From NCBI GenBank assembly GCA_022822725.1, contig JAJEAN010000007.1, positions 1,809,045-1,873,044 of the forward strand: a stretch of DNA of 64,000 bases. The letters are read 5' to 3'. The notes below the pieces were generated by a model, which worked only from the letters and a program-made list of their open reading frames with translations, made no database searches and was not told where the DNA came from. Each line of letters begins with the position of its first letter. Position 1 is the stretch's first letter. Position numbers and translations under genes: made by a program. Positions 62,719 through 64,000 of this stretch are shown one piece after another. Source of the DNA: Candidatus Latescibacterota bacterium (GTDB lineage Bacteria > JAAXHH01).

Positions 62719-63000
62719 ATGATCATTTCGTTCAAAGACCGGGAGACCGAGAGAGTTTTCCGACGTGAAATGTCTCGTAAGTTTTCCAGTACTCTGGCCC
62801 GTGCCGCCTTGAAGAAACTAGTCATGCTCCATTCTGCCGAAACCTTGCAGGACTTGATCGCGTTGCCTGGTAACAGAACTGAGAAGCTTGCAGGAGACCG
62901 TAAAGGCCAGTATAGCATACGTGTTAACGACCAATGGCGGTTGTGCTTTGTGTGGAAAAATGGTCATGCCACCGAAGTCGAACTTGTAGACTACCATTAG
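62719..63000 (+). CDS. higB: HigB-type toxin (RelE superfamily)
   Basis: 93 residues of the host-killer HigB family: IISFKDRETERVFRREMSRK, LQDLIALPGNRTEKLAGDRK and the C-terminal GQYSIRVNDQWRLCFVW, ending VELVDYH. These toxins cut mRNA on the ribosome. The toxin gene precedes the antitoxin gene by 9 bp, the usual inverted order for HigBA. It starts only a few bases after the predicted transcript start. Confidence 0.93.
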   Translation: MIISFKDRETERVFRREMSRKFSSTLARAALKKLVMLHSAETLQDLIALPGNRTEKLAGDRKGQYSIRVNDQWRLCFVWKNGHATEVELVDYH

Positions 63001-63009
63001 GAGTTAGAT

Positions 63010-63315
63010 ATGCCTTCCGCCGTAATTCCCCCAATTCATCCCGGTGAGATCCTCAAGGAAGAGTTTCTCGAACCACTTGGCCTGAGCCAGTATCGTGTGG
63101 CCACAGACATTTCAGTTCCCCCGCGCCGTATAAACGAGATCGTTCACGGCAAACGCGCCATATCTGCCGACACGGCATTACGGCTGGCACGCTATTTCGG
63201 AACCACGGATCGTTTCTGGCTGAATCTGCAGACACACTATGACCTGGAGTTGCAGAGGGACCGATTAGGGAAACTCCTGGAGACAGAGGTACGTATCCTG
63301 GATCGATCGAACTAA
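63010..63315 (+). CDS. higA: HigA-type antitoxin (Xre family)
   Basis: 101 residues. It opens IPPIHPGEILKEEFLEPLGL and has the HTH SQYRVATDISVPPRRINEIV with GKRAISADTALRLARYFGTT. It neutralises HigB and represses the operon through the inverted repeats at 62674-62707. It is a different sequence from the partial HigA at 1-195. Confidence 0.95.
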   Translation: MPSAVIPPIHPGEILKEEFLEPLGLSQYRVATDISVPPRRINEIVHGKRAISADTALRLARYFGTTDRFWLNLQTHYDLELQRDRLGKLLETEVRILDRSN

Positions 63316-63327
63316 AGCTGGAATACC

Positions 63328-64000
63328 ATGTCCCAGCCTCCCGCCTACCTTCCCACCCTGGTGTCCGAAGCCGGAATAAGTCTGAACTCCATCCGATGCG
63401 TAGAACCATTCGGCGACGGCGTAACCAACCGGACATCCCTCGTCGTTCTGCGGGACGACACGCGCTTCATCCTTCGTGAATACGAATGGCCCTATGCTTC
63501 AGGCGATGACCTCCGCAGGCTGGAAAAAGAGCTTTATCTGCACGACCTGCTTCTGAAGTACGGTGTGCCGGTACCTGCCATCGTCGCCAGGCACGATGAC
63601 GGCAGTACCCGTGCCGTGCTGATGGAGTTTAAACCGGGACAGCTGCTCGGAAACGTTGTGGATGACCTGCCTGAAACCCCGCGCGCCGAGGCCTGGTGGT
63701 CTGTCGGACTCGCTTTAAGGAAAGTGCATTCGATCCGGTTACCCGATAACTGCGCGGGCCTGATCGTCGGGGAACGCGTACGACCCTTCGAAGAAGGTTC
63801 CTGGGGCGACTTTCACTGCCACCAGGCTGTGCGGCATGCGAGAAACCTGCTGAAGCGGGATATGGGATTCAGTTTCGACCTGAAGTCCATGAAGCGCATG
63901 TTGAAGCGGGCGATACCGGTTCTGAATGCACGGCCCCTGGTCCTGTTGCACAACGATCCCCATCCCTGGAACGTGCTTGTAGACGAAGTAGATGGCCGTT
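63328..64000 (+). CDS. Aminoglycoside phosphotransferase-family kinase (3' end outside window)
   Basis: 224 residues visible, frame open to the window end. It starts MSQPPAYLPTLVSEAGISLN and shows the APH kinase fold: SLVVLRDDTRFILREYEWP (nucleotide-binding strand with a basic residue), a hinge at AVLMEFKPGQLLG and the catalytic loop LVLLHNDPHPWNVLV (Brenner motif HxDxxxxN). Such enzymes phosphorylate small molecules such as aminoglycosides, choline or homoserine; the substrate is unknown. It lies 12 bp after higA. Confidence 0.85.
   Translation, partial: MSQPPAYLPTLVSEAGISLNSIRCVEPFGDGVTNRTSLVVLRDDTRFILREYEWPYASGDDLRRLEKELYLHDLLLKYGVPVPAIVARHDDGSTRAVLMEFKPGQLLGNVVDDLPETPRAEAWWSVGLALRKVHSIRLPDNCAGLIVGERVRPFEEGSWGDFHCHQAVRHARNLLKRDMGFSFDLKSMKRMLKRAIPVLNARPLVLLHNDPHPWNVLVDEVDGR

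Overview
The window is GC-rich, gene-dense bacterial chromosome from a free-living heterotroph. The gene mix points to an uncultured lineage of the FCB/Latescibacterota-like kind: a PhyH dioxygenase, enolase-superfamily enzymes, a Gfo/Idh/MocA oxidoreductase, an SMP-30 lactonase, a CocE/NonD hydrolase, a redoxin-cytochrome c-copper protein, a Tritrichomonas-type IMP dehydrogenase and a PspA/YjfK module. That placement is an inference; no rRNA or phylogenetic marker allows a firm call. There are no rRNA or tRNA genes, no complete insertion sequence, no CRISPR array and no prophage.

Layout. 1-4.1 kb: partial HigA antitoxin, CPA2 cation/proton antiporter, DUF1801 protein, NAD(P)-binding epimerase-like protein, MazF with a shortened antitoxin. 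4.1-10.3 kb: TPR protein, PhnD-like binding protein, VapBC with a consensus promoter and operator, exported flavin amine oxidase, PhyH dioxygenase. 10.3-18 kb: gltBD, then divergent pgk. 18-22.7 kb: a lipoprotein, a small membrane protein, LysR regulator divergent from an unusual IMP dehydrogenase, HAD hydrolase. 22.9-31 kb: redoxin/cytochrome c/copper fusion, J-domain protein, CocE hydrolase, Eis-like acetyltransferase, DUF3500 protein, queE. 31-34 kb: overlapping trio of SMP-30 lactonase, HAD phosphatase and RfaE-like sugar kinase.

35.1-39.4 kb is the most system-like locus. On the minus strand it reads: a secreted TAXI-type binding protein with a Ser/Arg-rich region, a YjfK (DUF2491) protein, a PspA/IM30-like coiled coil, and a voltage-gated-type cation channel. 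40.9-43.9 kb is an ECF sigma / anti-sigma operon followed by three Spy/LTXXQ-like envelope proteins. 45.4-50.0 kb encodes a two-gene complex iron-sulfur molybdoenzyme in which the electron-transfer and membrane-anchor subunits are fused. 50-58.8 kb holds sugar and acid catabolism genes (PfkB kinase, exported hydratase-fold lipoprotein, M42 peptidase, enolase-superfamily protein, SDR, MATE pump, Gfo/Idh/MocA). 58.8-61.3 kb has two tandem nhaA genes. 61.3-63.3 kb is a visibly AT-richer patch with a DUF4238 protein, a gene relic and HigBA. The window ends inside an APH-type kinase.

The most unusual genome-scale signal is a set of short direct tandem repeats (12-45 bp, 2-6 copies) at gene ends. 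In six genes the stop codon lies inside a repeat unit, and in others the repeat starts within a few bases of the stop. Other notable points are a probable AUA start codon for a PfkB kinase and near-consensus promoters with embedded inverted repeats at the VapBC and HigBA loci.
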